DNA from: JAHFTW01 sp038046785
GTDB lineage: Archaea > Thermoplasmatota > E2 > JACPAO01 > JAHFTW01
Reading direction: 5' to 3'
Length of the DNA: 64,000 bases
NCBI GenBank assembly: GCA_038046785.1
Contig: JBBSVM010000009.1
Coordinates: 1-64,000, forward strand
The number at the start of each line of letters is the position of its first letter. The stretch's first letter is position 1. The notes beneath the pieces were generated by a model. The model saw only the letters and a list, made by a program, of their open reading frames with translations. It had not been told where the DNA came from and did no database searches. A program made the translations under genes and the position numbers. Of the stretch, positions 25,500 to 33,307 are shown in pieces.

Positions 25500-26264
25500 G
25501 TGACCCGAATTGCGGTGCTCGTCAAGATGGCTCCTGACGTGACGCAGCTCAAGATTGACCCCGCCACCCAGGCCCCCAAGATGGAGGGGCTGCCGTGGAA
25601 AGTGTCGGACTTCGACAAGAACGCCATCGAGGCGGCGGTCAAACTCAAGGAAAAAGGCCAGGCGACCAAAATCACCGCGTACACCTTCAACGGGGGCCCC
25701 AACGCGATGAATCTCATCAAAGAGCCGCTCGCCATGGGCTGCGATGAAGCGGTCGTCCTCACCGGCCCCGAGACGGACGGCATCGGCATCGCCCGCGTCC
25801 TTGCCGAGGCGGTCAAGAAGGACGGCGCCGACCTGGTTCTCGCTGGCGAGTTGAGCATTGACCGCGTCGCTGGCGAGGTCGGCCCCCGTGTCGCCGCCCT
25901 GCTTGGGATGCCGAGCCTGGTCGCCTCTCTTGGCGACCTCGCTGTGGCAAACGGAAAACTGACGGCGACGCGCGACGGCGACCCCGCCGAGACCGTCGAG
26001 GTGGCGCTCCCCTGCGCCGCCACGTTCAACGACGCCGCCAACAAGCCGCGCCTTCCCGCCCTCATGCAGATTCTCTCGGCGGGCAAGAAGCCGATTCGCC
26101 AAGTGAAGAGCCTCGACCTCGGCATCGCCGACGCCACCCTCGCCCGCCGCATGGCAATGACCGGCAACAAGGCGCCCAAGCAGGAGCGCAAGAACATCCT
26201 CTTCACCGGAACCGACGCCGCCGAGCAACTTGCGGCCGCCCTGAAAAAGGAGGGTGTGGCATGA
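25500..26264 (+). CDS. etfB: Electron transfer flavoprotein subunit beta
   Basis: 254 residues from GTG 25500 (TRIAVLVKMAPDVTQLKIDP). ETF-beta binds AMP and pairs with ETF-alpha to carry electrons from acyl-CoA dehydrogenases. Motifs: FDKNAIEAAVKLKEKG, MGCDEAVVLTGPE, and GELSIDRVAGEVGPRVAALLG. Its stop overlaps the etfA start as ATGA. The frame stays open far upstream but GTG 25500 gives the canonical N-terminus. Confidence 0.95.
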   Translation: MTRIAVLVKMAPDVTQLKIDPATQAPKMEGLPWKVSDFDKNAIEAAVKLKEKGQATKITAYTFNGGPNAMNLIKEPLAMGCDEAVVLTGPETDGIGIARVLAEAVKKDGADLVLAGELSIDRVAGEVGPRVAALLGMPSLVASLGDLAVANGKLTATRDGDPAETVEVALPCAATFNDAANKPRLPALMQILSAGKKPIRQVKSLDLGIADATLARRMAMTGNKAPKQERKNILFTGTDAAEQLAAALKKEGVA

Positions 26265-27100
26265 CGACCATCCTCGTGTTCAGCGACGACGCCAAACTCC
26301 AGACTGAACTCGCAGGCAAGGCCGCGACGCTGGGCACCGCGCAAACGTTCGACCCCGCCGGCCTCCCCGACGGCGACTCGGCAACCCTTGCCCTCGGTCT
26401 TGCTGCCGCAGCAAAGCAGTCCGGCGCCGTCCTCGTCCTGGTTGGCGCCACGAAGAAGGGCAAAGACATCGCTCCGCGCCTCGCCGCCCACTTGGACTGG
26501 CCCTTTGCCTCCGAAGTCCAATCCATCGCTCCCGGCTGGGTCGTCGAGCGCATGGTGCTGTCGGGCAACTCGAAGGCGACCTACACGATGGGCGCCAACG
26601 CCGTCGTGAGCGTCACCGCGAAGACGTTCGAGCCGGGCGCTGCCCCCTCCGCCAAGGTTGGCGCCTCCGGCATCCAGGCCAGCCCGGTCAAGGTCATCGC
26701 GAAGAAGGAAGCAAAACACTCCAGCTTCGACCTCGCCAGCGCCCCCGTCGTCGTCGGCGTCGGTCGCGGCTTCAAGCAGCAGACCGATCTCAAACTGGCC
26801 GACGACCTTGCCAAGGCGTTTGCGGGTGGCGCGGTCGGCTGCAGCCGCCCCATCGCCGCCGACCTGAAGTGGCTCGGCGAAGAGCACTGGATTGGCCTCT
26901 CGGGCCACCAGATCAAGCCCAAGGCGTACATCGCCTGCGGCGTGTCGGGCCAGATTCAGCACATCGCCGGCATCCGCGGCAGCAAACTGATTGTCGCCAT
27001 CAACACGAACAAGGACGCCCCCATCTTCCAAGTGTGCGACTACGGCATCGTCGGCGACCTCTACCAGGTCATCCCGAAGCTGATGGCGGCCCTGAAGTAA
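26261..27100 (+). CDS. etfA: Electron transfer flavoprotein subunit alpha
   Basis: 279 residues. The C-terminal FAD-binding half is intact: VGVGRGFKQQTDLKLADDL, GCSRPIAADLKWL, GLSGHQIKPKAYIACGVSGQ, and INTNKDAPIFQVCDYGIVGDL. It receives FAD-borne electrons and passes them to a quinone oxidoreductase. Here the candidate partner, an iron-sulfur membrane protein, is encoded two genes downstream. Confidence 0.96.
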   Translation: MTTILVFSDDAKLQTELAGKAATLGTAQTFDPAGLPDGDSATLALGLAAAAKQSGAVLVLVGATKKGKDIAPRLAAHLDWPFASEVQSIAPGWVVERMVLSGNSKATYTMGANAVVSVTAKTFEPGAAPSAKVGASGIQASPVKVIAKKEAKHSSFDLASAPVVVGVGRGFKQQTDLKLADDLAKAFAGGAVGCSRPIAADLKWLGEEHWIGLSGHQIKPKAYIACGVSGQIQHIAGIRGSKLIVAINTNKDAPIFQVCDYGIVGDLYQVIPKLMAALK

Positions 27101-27140
27101 GCTTGGCCGACACCGGAAAGCTGATGCCCGCCTCCGCGGG

Positions 27141-27881
27141 GTGCGCCTTGTGCGCATCGCCGCCCTCCTTGCCCTCCTGGTGCTCCTGCCTGGGTGTTTC
27201 ACCTTCCCCGGAAGCGGTGGCGGGCCGCGCGACTACGTCTCGTCCAGCACCTACACGAAATGGGTCATCGAGATTGACTACGCGACCGGGAAGACGCCCT
27301 CCAGCGACCTTCTTTCGTTCCTCGACCGCGAGCTGGAAGCGGTCGTGAGCAAGCCGCAAGGCGTGGAACTCCGGCTCGGAGAGTCCCTTCCCAACGCCGA
27401 CCGCACCTGGAGCGACGGCGACGTCCGTGCCTTCGCCCGCGACCACGCCAGCCAGAAAACGGGCGGCGACACCGTCGTCCTGCACCTGCTGTTTTTGGCC
27501 GGCAGGCACAGTGACGGCAACGTCCTCGGCGTCGCCTACGGCCACGACCTCATTGCGATTTTTAGCGACTCCGTAAACAGTCTGTGCAGCGGCGCCATTG
27601 TGCCCGGCACCTGCTCGACCGCCCCGTTCTACCGCGCCGTCGTCCTGCACGAATTGGGACACGCCATGGGGCTCGTCAACAACGGCATCGACATGGTGCG
27701 CGACCACGAAGCCAAGAGTTGCGCCGAGAACAACCCGAAGGGCCACTCGGCGAACCAGAACTCGGTAATGACCTGCGAAGTGGAGTCCGCTTCCGCTCTT
27801 GGGCAGCTCTTTGGCGGCAACCCGCCGCAAGCCTTCGACAACGACGACCGCGCCGACCTCAAGGCAGCGGGCGGAAAGTAG
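27141..27881 (+). CDS. Secreted zinc-metalloprotease-like lipoprotein
   Basis: 246 residues from GTG 27141. Lipobox at the end of a short signal (LLVLLPGC). Zinc motif HELGHAMGL at residues 170-178, followed by VNNGIDMVRDHE and a cysteine-containing segment ending SVMTC; this resembles a group of small HExxH proteases with the layout HELGHxLGLVNxG...H...C.M. The third ligand is not the metzincin histidine at position 180 (asparagine here) and may be H189. It sits between etfA and the membrane oxidoreductase on the same strand. Confidence 0.72.
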   Translation: MRLVRIAALLALLVLLPGCFTFPGSGGGPRDYVSSSTYTKWVIEIDYATGKTPSSDLLSFLDRELEAVVSKPQGVELRLGESLPNADRTWSDGDVRAFARDHASQKTGGDTVVLHLLFLAGRHSDGNVLGVAYGHDLIAIFSDSVNSLCSGAIVPGTCSTAPFYRAVVLHELGHAMGLVNNGIDMVRDHEAKSCAENNPKGHSANQNSVMTCEVESASALGQLFGGNPPQAFDNDDRADLKAAGGK

Positions 27882-27900
27882 CGGTCGGGAAAGTTAGCCC

Positions 27901-27906
27901 CTTAAG
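27901..27906 (+). promoter_or_regulatory. TATA-like box for the membrane oxidoreductase
   Basis: CTTAAG followed by CCCC lies 28 bases before GTG 27930, giving an internal promoter with transcription starting at or near the start codon. Confidence 0.5.
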
Positions 27907-27929
27907 CCCCCCGCTCCCCTGCCGCCGGC

Positions 27930-30254
27930 GTGGCGTTCGAGTGCGTCCCGACCCCTGAGGTCCCCTGCCGCGTCAACCTGGACCTGATGCCGGAGGGAAC
28001 GCCGTTCTGGATGTACGCGCTAAGCGCCCTGGCGTTCCTCGTCTTCGCGTACGGGTTCTGGGAGATGGTGAAGGTGTGGAGGCTCGGCAAGAAGTGGACG
28101 CCGGGTGACTGGAAAGCCGGCCTCAAGCGTCTTGCCGTCGGCCTCGCCACCCACCGCAAGTTCCGGCAGGACAAGCGGCCCGGAACGATGCACGCCTGGA
28201 TTTTCTTCGGCTTCGTCGTGCTGTTCATCGGCACCACCATCGTTGCCATCGACTACGACCTGTTCGAGCACATCCTCGGCACGAAACTCCTCATCGGGAG
28301 CAAGTACCTGCTCTTCGAGGCGGTGCTGGACGCCTTCGGTGTGCTGTTCCTCGTGGGGCTTGGTGTCGCGTTCCTGCGTCGCTACAAGGACCGCCCCGCG
28401 CACCTGCACGCGACCCAGGTCCCCGAAGCGCCGAAAGTTCTGCGCGGAATCGGCGCCGACGCGTTCGCACTGCAATCGCTCTTCCTGATTGGCATCACCG
28501 GATTCCTGCTCGAAGGCATGCGGCTGCGCTACCAGATTCTCCACGACGGCATCACCTACGCATCATGGTCCTTCGTCGGCAACGGCATCTCCGCCCTCTT
28601 CTCGGGTTGGTCCGAGGCGCAGCTCTTGGGGGTCTACCCGTTCATCTGGTACACCCATTTCCTGCTCTGGAGCGCCATCCTCGCCATCCTGCCCTGGACG
28701 AAGCTCAAGCACATCGTCACGAGCAGCCTGAACCTCTTCTTCCACGACCCCAAGCGGCAGAGCCGGCCCGAGCTTCCGACGCCGTTCTCGCTGCAGAAAG
28801 TCCTCGAGTCGGGCGCGACCGACATCCCGCCCGTTGGCTACGCCACCATCCGCGACCTCACCTGGAAAGACCGCCTGAGCCTCGACGCCTGCACGAACTG
28901 CGGCCGCTGCGAGGCACAGTGCCCCGCGACGGCCGCGGGCCGGCCGCTCAGCCCGCGCAAACTCATCCAGGACCTCAAGGCGGAGATGTGGAGCGACTAT
29001 CAGGCCGAACGCAAGGCGCGCCGCGACCCGGCACTTGCCGTCTACGACGCCGTGGAAGTCGTTGTCGACGCGGCGGCCAACTTCCCCGTCGACCCAGCTC
29101 CGACGCGCGGCTCCCCAGCGCCCAAACCATGGACCTCGAAGCCGCTCGCCCGCGCAGACGGCGTCGGCGCAGCACTTTCGGAGGCGACGCTCTGGAGCTG
29201 CACCACCTGCCGCGCCTGCGTCACCGCCTGCCCCGTCGACATCGAACATGTGGACCTCATCACCGAGATGCGGCGCGGCCTCGTCATGGAATCCCGCCTC
29301 GACGAGAACCAGCAGCGCCTTCTGGTGAATTTGACCAACGCCGGAAACCCGTATGGCTTCCCAGCCTCGGACCGTCCCAACTGGATGGCGCAGCTTGCCC
29401 CCGGCGTCGTCGTGCCGACCGCAGCCGAGAAGGTCGCCGCCGGACAGTCGTTCGAGTACCTCTGGTGGGTCGGCTGCTCCGGTTCCTACGACCCGCGCAA
29501 CCAGCAGGTGACACGCTCCATCGCGACGCTGCTCAATGCGGCCAAGGTCGATTTTGCCATCCTCGGCGCTGAAGAGCGATGCAACGGCGACCCCGCGCGC
29601 CGCCTCGGCGAGGAGGGACGCTTCCAGCAGTCTGTGATGGAGAACCTCGCCGTGCTGCAGCAGTACAAGGTCACGAAAGTCATCGCGCAGTGTCCGCACT
29701 GCTTCAACACGCTGCGCAACGAGTACCCCGAGTTCGGCGCCAAGCTCGAGGTGGTCCACCACACGCAGCTCCTGGAGCAGCTCATCGCCGACAAACGCAT
29801 CCCGCTCAAGCCGGGCGCCGAGCTGAAGGTGACCTACCACGACTCCTGCTACCTGATGCGGCACAACGGTGTTGCTGACGCTCCGCGCAACGTTCTCAAG
29901 CAGGCCAACAACGGCCTTCCCGTTCTCGAGATGGCGCAGAACAAGGAGCAGGGACTCTGCTGCGGTGCCGGCGGCTCGAACATGTGGTTCGAGGTCAAAG
30001 ACGAGAAAGAGCGCATCAACGTGATTCGCGCCAAGCAGGCCATCGAGACCGGCGCCGACACCGTCGCCACTGCCTGCCCGTTCTGCCTGACCATGATGAC
30101 GGACGGGCTCAACCTGACCGGCCAAGAAGGCAAGATGGCGGCGCGCGACCTTGCCGAAATCGTGGCGGACCACTTGGACTGGACCCCGCCCGCGCCGCCG
30201 GCGCCCCCCGTGGTCGAGGTGGCCTCGGGCGGCGGGGGCGGCTGGAGCGGATAG
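27930..30254 (+). CDS. Membrane-bound ETF:quinone-type oxidoreductase (NarI-like, 2x4Fe-4S, CCG domains)
   Basis: 774 residues. An N-terminal NarI-like membrane domain with about five to six spans has histidines suited to heme b (MHAWIFFGFV near 88 and YTHFLLWSAI near 243). Two [4Fe-4S] motifs follow: CTNCGRCEAQCP (321-331) and CTTCRACVTACP (424-434). Then come two CCG-type HdrD-like domains, the second with CCGAGGSNMWF and ACPFCLTMM; the first reads CNGD instead of CCGD. This architecture fits the membrane ETF:menaquinone oxidoreductase group rather than classical heterodisulfide reductase, since ETF genes sit just upstream. It ends in a glycine-rich tail. Confidence 0.85.
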   Translation: MAFECVPTPEVPCRVNLDLMPEGTPFWMYALSALAFLVFAYGFWEMVKVWRLGKKWTPGDWKAGLKRLAVGLATHRKFRQDKRPGTMHAWIFFGFVVLFIGTTIVAIDYDLFEHILGTKLLIGSKYLLFEAVLDAFGVLFLVGLGVAFLRRYKDRPAHLHATQVPEAPKVLRGIGADAFALQSLFLIGITGFLLEGMRLRYQILHDGITYASWSFVGNGISALFSGWSEAQLLGVYPFIWYTHFLLWSAILAILPWTKLKHIVTSSLNLFFHDPKRQSRPELPTPFSLQKVLESGATDIPPVGYATIRDLTWKDRLSLDACTNCGRCEAQCPATAAGRPLSPRKLIQDLKAEMWSDYQAERKARRDPALAVYDAVEVVVDAAANFPVDPAPTRGSPAPKPWTSKPLARADGVGAALSEATLWSCTTCRACVTACPVDIEHVDLITEMRRGLVMESRLDENQQRLLVNLTNAGNPYGFPASDRPNWMAQLAPGVVVPTAAEKVAAGQSFEYLWWVGCSGSYDPRNQQVTRSIATLLNAAKVDFAILGAEERCNGDPARRLGEEGRFQQSVMENLAVLQQYKVTKVIAQCPHCFNTLRNEYPEFGAKLEVVHHTQLLEQLIADKRIPLKPGAELKVTYHDSCYLMRHNGVADAPRNVLKQANNGLPVLEMAQNKEQGLCCGAGGSNMWFEVKDEKERINVIRAKQAIETGADTVATACPFCLTMMTDGLNLTGQEGKMAARDLAEIVADHLDWTPPAPPAPPVVEVASGGGGGWSG

Positions 30255-30384
30255 ACTCCCCCGGGTACAGCGGCTGCCGCCCCGCCGCCATCCTCAAAAC
30301 CCCCCTCCGAGTCGGCCGCCCGTCAAGGGGGACCGGGACACATCGGCCCGGCAGGCAATGCCACCCCGGGCACCGGCGCGTTCC

Positions 30385-30457
30385 GGGGAGATACCAAAGC
30401 GGCTATGGGCGGGACTGCAGATCCCGTTTTACGGGGGTTCGAATCCCTCTCTCCCCT
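30385..30457 (+). tRNA. tRNA-Cys(GCA)
   Basis: 73 bases. Acceptor GGGGAGA / TCTCCCC, anticodon stem CGGGA / TCCCG with loop CTGCAGA (anticodon GCA), T arm GGGTTCGAATCCC, discriminator T (U73), which is the cysteine identity base. No intron or CCA. The kptA start codon follows three bases after the discriminator. Confidence 0.95.
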
Positions 30458-30460
30458 CTC

Positions 30461-31255
30461 ATGCTCGCTCAATGCCGAACGCATGGATACTACCGCGGAG
30501 AGAACTGCCAACTGTGCGACCAGCCCGGTCGCTTCCTGATGAAGGATTTCGAGATTGACCGCGTCGGCCGCATGATGGCGGGCATCCTGCGTCACTTCCC
30601 GGAGCGCTTCGGCCTCCAGATGGACGGCCGCGGCTGGGTCGACCTCGACTCGTTCGTGGAGTCCATCAAGGGCAGCCGCGAGAACTACCGCCGCTGGCTG
30701 CGCCGCGAGCACATCGAAGCGCTTGTGGAGTCGGACGAGAAGGGCCGCTACCAGATTGATGGCGGCATGCTGCGCGCCACCTACGCCCACTCGGTGAAGG
30801 TCAACCTCGACGACCTGCCGGAGTGCACGCTCGAGACCCTCTACTTCCCGGTCTCCGAGGAAGAGATGGACCTCGTTCTCGAGGCAGGTCTGCGCCCCAG
30901 CGACCGCGACAAGATTCACCTCTCCGCGACCCCGGACAAGGCGTACTCGGCCGGCCGCGTCCACATCGCCGACCCGCTCCTGCTGGAGATCAACGTCAAG
31001 AAGGCGAGCGACGCGGGCAACTTCATTTTCCGCGCCGGAAAATCGGTCTACATCACCGAGGCCGTCGAGCCCGAGCACCTCTCGAAGTTCGAGGACGCCG
31101 AGGTCATGGCGAAGCTCCAAGAGGAGTTCGGCACCTCGAAGTCCGACGACGAGAAGAAGGCCCGCGACGAAGCGGCCAAGGCGGAAGAGGCCAAGCGCGC
31201 CCCCGCCGACGGCGACGCCGCGGACGCCGAAGCGGACGACGACCCGGAAGAGTAG
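30461..31255 (+). CDS. kptA: RNA 2'-phosphotransferase KptA/Tpt1 family
   Basis: 264 residues. An N-terminal zinc ribbon (CRTHGYYRGENCQLC) typical of archaeal KptA leads into the winged-helix part (MMAGILRHFPERFGLQMDGRG, then DLDSFVESIK) and the ADP-ribosyl part (RATYAHSVKVNLDDLPE, LETLYFPVS, HLSATPDKAYSAGR). Tpt1 removes a 2'-phosphate with NAD+; in archaea the physiological substrate is unclear and may be ADP-ribosylation or RNA-end modification. The C-terminal ~35 residues are a highly charged, acid-rich tail. ATG 30461 lies almost on the end of tRNA-Cys. Confidence 0.92.
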   Translation: MLAQCRTHGYYRGENCQLCDQPGRFLMKDFEIDRVGRMMAGILRHFPERFGLQMDGRGWVDLDSFVESIKGSRENYRRWLRREHIEALVESDEKGRYQIDGGMLRATYAHSVKVNLDDLPECTLETLYFPVSEEEMDLVLEAGLRPSDRDKIHLSATPDKAYSAGRVHIADPLLLEINVKKASDAGNFIFRAGKSVYITEAVEPEHLSKFEDAEVMAKLQEEFGTSKSDDEKKARDEAAKAEEAKRAPADGDAADAEADDDPEE

Positions 31256-31298
31256 CGTCGCTTAGGGTGCAACGGCCTCGCTTTCCTGCGACCGCTTT

Positions 31299-31367
31299 GT
31301 CGCAGATGACGCAGATTTCTCAGATGACCTACGCGTAAGAGTCTGTGACATCTGCGCAATCTGCGAC
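31299..31367. repeat. Inverted repeat of CGCAGAT units
   Basis: GTCGCAGATGACGCAGATT (31299-31317) pairs with ATCTGCGCAATCTGCGAC (31350-31367), about 70 bases in all, with another CAGATGAC inside the loop. It lies between the convergent kptA and sialidase-like genes. It could be a terminator stem or a small repeat element; sequences built from CGCAGAT units recur in many environmental genomes. Confidence 0.6.
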
Positions 31368-31389
31368 TTGCGGAGGCAAATCCATGGTC

Positions 31390-32985
31390 TTACCTGCGGC
31401 GCAGCGCAAGGCCGGCAAGCGCCAGCAGAGCAAGCCCAACCGGAAGGCTGGGCGTTCCCTTTGCGGTGCTGCCGTCGCTGCCCGGCTCATTGCCCACAGG
31501 GACTCCGGGAACACTTGCGCCATCGAATTCGGAGAGCAGGCCGAGGCCGGTGGTCTGGCGCAAGATGGTGCCCCAGGAGTCGCGTGAATCGGCACCGACC
31601 GGCTTCTGCGCGTTGCCCTCCTTCCACGCCGCGTACTGCTCAGCGCACGCCTTCGTGCAGCCGTCGGAGAGGGCAATGTGGAGCCGACCCTGGCTGTCCA
31701 TGTCCATGTCGTGAAAGTCGAGCAGGTTGCGGCAGGGGTCGCCACCGCCGCCGTTCCAGATGGCGCCAATCTGCACCGGATCCTCCGAGAGCCGCGTCGT
31801 CGTCCAGGTGGCGCCGCCGTCGAAGGTCTGGCTCAGGTAGTAGTGCCAGACGTTGGCATCCGAGACCTCGGAGCAGTCGGTGAAGGGCTCCACGCCCGCG
31901 GGGTCGGTCGTGCCAAGGAAGGCGAGTGCTGCGCGGTTGTCGTCGCCCGCCTCGAGGTCGGGGAAGGCGCCATAGACCAGCGCGTCGCCGGTCTCGGGGT
32001 CGATGAACGTCGGAGCGAGGTCGAACCAGGTCGAGGTCACGCCGGAAGGCGTGTTGGCGCCCAACTGCTCCCAGTTCTGGCCTTCGTCCTTGCTCAGAGC
32101 GATGTGGATGCCCGCCTCATCGGCTTGGGCGAGCCAGAGCCAGCCGGATTCGCGGCTGAAGGCGAGGTCGGGGTCGAACCCGGTCCCATCCTCCGCTTGC
32201 GGCATGACGCGGGTCTGCCAAGTGGCGCCGTTGTTGTCGCTGTAGGCGAAGCCGACCAGGCTGCCGCCGTCGAGTGGCGTGTTCGCCTCCGGACCAGCAC
32301 ACCCACCGTGCGGGACGGCAGCGAACCCGGTCACCTCGGAGACGCTGATGTGGCCGTGCAAGCCGCCGCAGCCGCCCGTCACCTCGGTGAAGGGAAGGAA
32401 AACGCGACCTCCATCCACACTCGTCGCGCACGCCGTGAGCTGGAGTTGGGCGCAGTAGTAGGTGGCGCGCGGGTAGACCAGTTCGCGTGCCACAGAGTCC
32501 GGCGATGTCGTGGACCAGGGGCCGGAGCCGACCGATTGATGGTCGAACTGCGCGCCGGAGCACATGTTGCCGGTCGGCGTCCAGGTCGCCCCTTCGTCAT
32601 CGGAGATGCCCATCAAACTGCAAGGGCCAATCAGGCCGCCGGCAAAGATGCGGCCGGTCTGCTCATCGACGTGCAGCATCGGGTCCACGTTGATGGGAGT
32701 AAAAAGCGGGCTGACATCGCGCCACGCCGGCGTGGGCGGAAGGGTGGTGTCATCGAAGGTGGCTTGGTAGGTGTCGGCGAACGCCTGGAAGTAGACCTGC
32801 CGCGTCGTCGGAGAGATGCCAAGCGTCGGCTCTGCCGCACCGTGGGCGGAGGGGAGGTCTTCCGGGATGGTGTAGGCGTCGAAGCGCGGCGCTCCGGAAA
32901 CGCCGAAGACCGGACTGAGCGAACCAGCCGAGGCGGCGGGAAGGGCAAGGGCGGCGACGAGCAGGAGCACGAAGACGAAGCGCAT
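31390..32985 (-). CDS. Secreted sialidase-like BNR-repeat protein with C-terminal anchor
   Basis: 531 residues from ATG 32985. Signal peptide RFVFVLLLVAALALPAASA; then at least four Asp-box (BNR) motifs: SDDEGATW, SDNNGATW, SKDEGQNW and FDGGATW, giving a six-bladed propeller as in exo-sialidases. No sialidase catalytic arginine triad can be assigned with confidence, so it may be a binding protein. It ends in GTPSLPVGLALLALAGLALRRR, the same motif as the protein at 18336-19394. Probably displayed on the cell surface. Confidence 0.8.
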   Translation of the reverse strand: MRFVFVLLLVAALALPAASAGSLSPVFGVSGAPRFDAYTIPEDLPSAHGAAEPTLGISPTTRQVYFQAFADTYQATFDDTTLPPTPAWRDVSPLFTPINVDPMLHVDEQTGRIFAGGLIGPCSLMGISDDEGATWTPTGNMCSGAQFDHQSVGSGPWSTTSPDSVARELVYPRATYYCAQLQLTACATSVDGGRVFLPFTEVTGGCGGLHGHISVSEVTGFAAVPHGGCAGPEANTPLDGGSLVGFAYSDNNGATWQTRVMPQAEDGTGFDPDLAFSRESGWLWLAQADEAGIHIALSKDEGQNWEQLGANTPSGVTSTWFDLAPTFIDPETGDALVYGAFPDLEAGDDNRAALAFLGTTDPAGVEPFTDCSEVSDANVWHYYLSQTFDGGATWTTTRLSEDPVQIGAIWNGGGGDPCRNLLDFHDMDMDSQGRLHIALSDGCTKACAEQYAAWKEGNAQKPVGADSRDSWGTILRQTTGLGLLSEFDGASVPGVPVGNEPGSDGSTAKGTPSLPVGLALLALAGLALRRR

Positions 32986-33107
32986 GCCAATCCAGAGTGC
33001 TGGGCGCCCATCACGCTTGCGGTCGCCGCCTCCTTGGGCGCAGCCGCAAAACGCCACCCGAGCCCTTATGAAGAGGGCCTTTGTCGCGCGGTTCGCCGCA
33101 AGGCATT

Positions 33108-33183
33108 GGGCGATTAGCCGAGACAGGTAAATGGCAGCGGACTCTTAATCCGCTATCCACCGGTTCGAATCCGGTATCGCCCG
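33108..33183 (+). tRNA. tRNA-Lys(CUU)
   Basis: 76 bases. Acceptor GGGCGAT / ATCGCCC with discriminator G, D arm GCC...GGC with a long loop, anticodon stem GCGGA / TCCGC with loop CTCTTAA (anticodon CTT), T arm CGGTTCGAATCCG. No intron or CCA. Followed at once by a hairpin (CGCTCATTC / GAATGAGCG). Confidence 0.94.
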
Positions 33184-33300
33184 CTCATTCTCGCTGCGCT
33201 CGAATGAGCGGCCGAACGCCTGGAGCAACCGTCGGCCTTCGGCCTCCTCTGCTCCAGGCTATCGCCCGCCAGGGGCTGCGCCCCTGGACCCCACTTTTCT
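33182..33300 (+). terminator. Hairpins and T-run after tRNA-Lys
   Basis: Three stems in a row: CGCTCATTC / GAATGAGCG (33182-33210), GCCTGGAGC / GCTCCAGGC (33218-33259, with GGCC-TTC-GGCC nested inside) and CCAGGGGC / GCCCCTGG (33269-33287), then CCCCACTTTTCTT. The last stem with its T-run is a plausible terminator for the tRNA transcript. Confidence 0.6.
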
Positions 33301-33307
33301 TGTAGCT

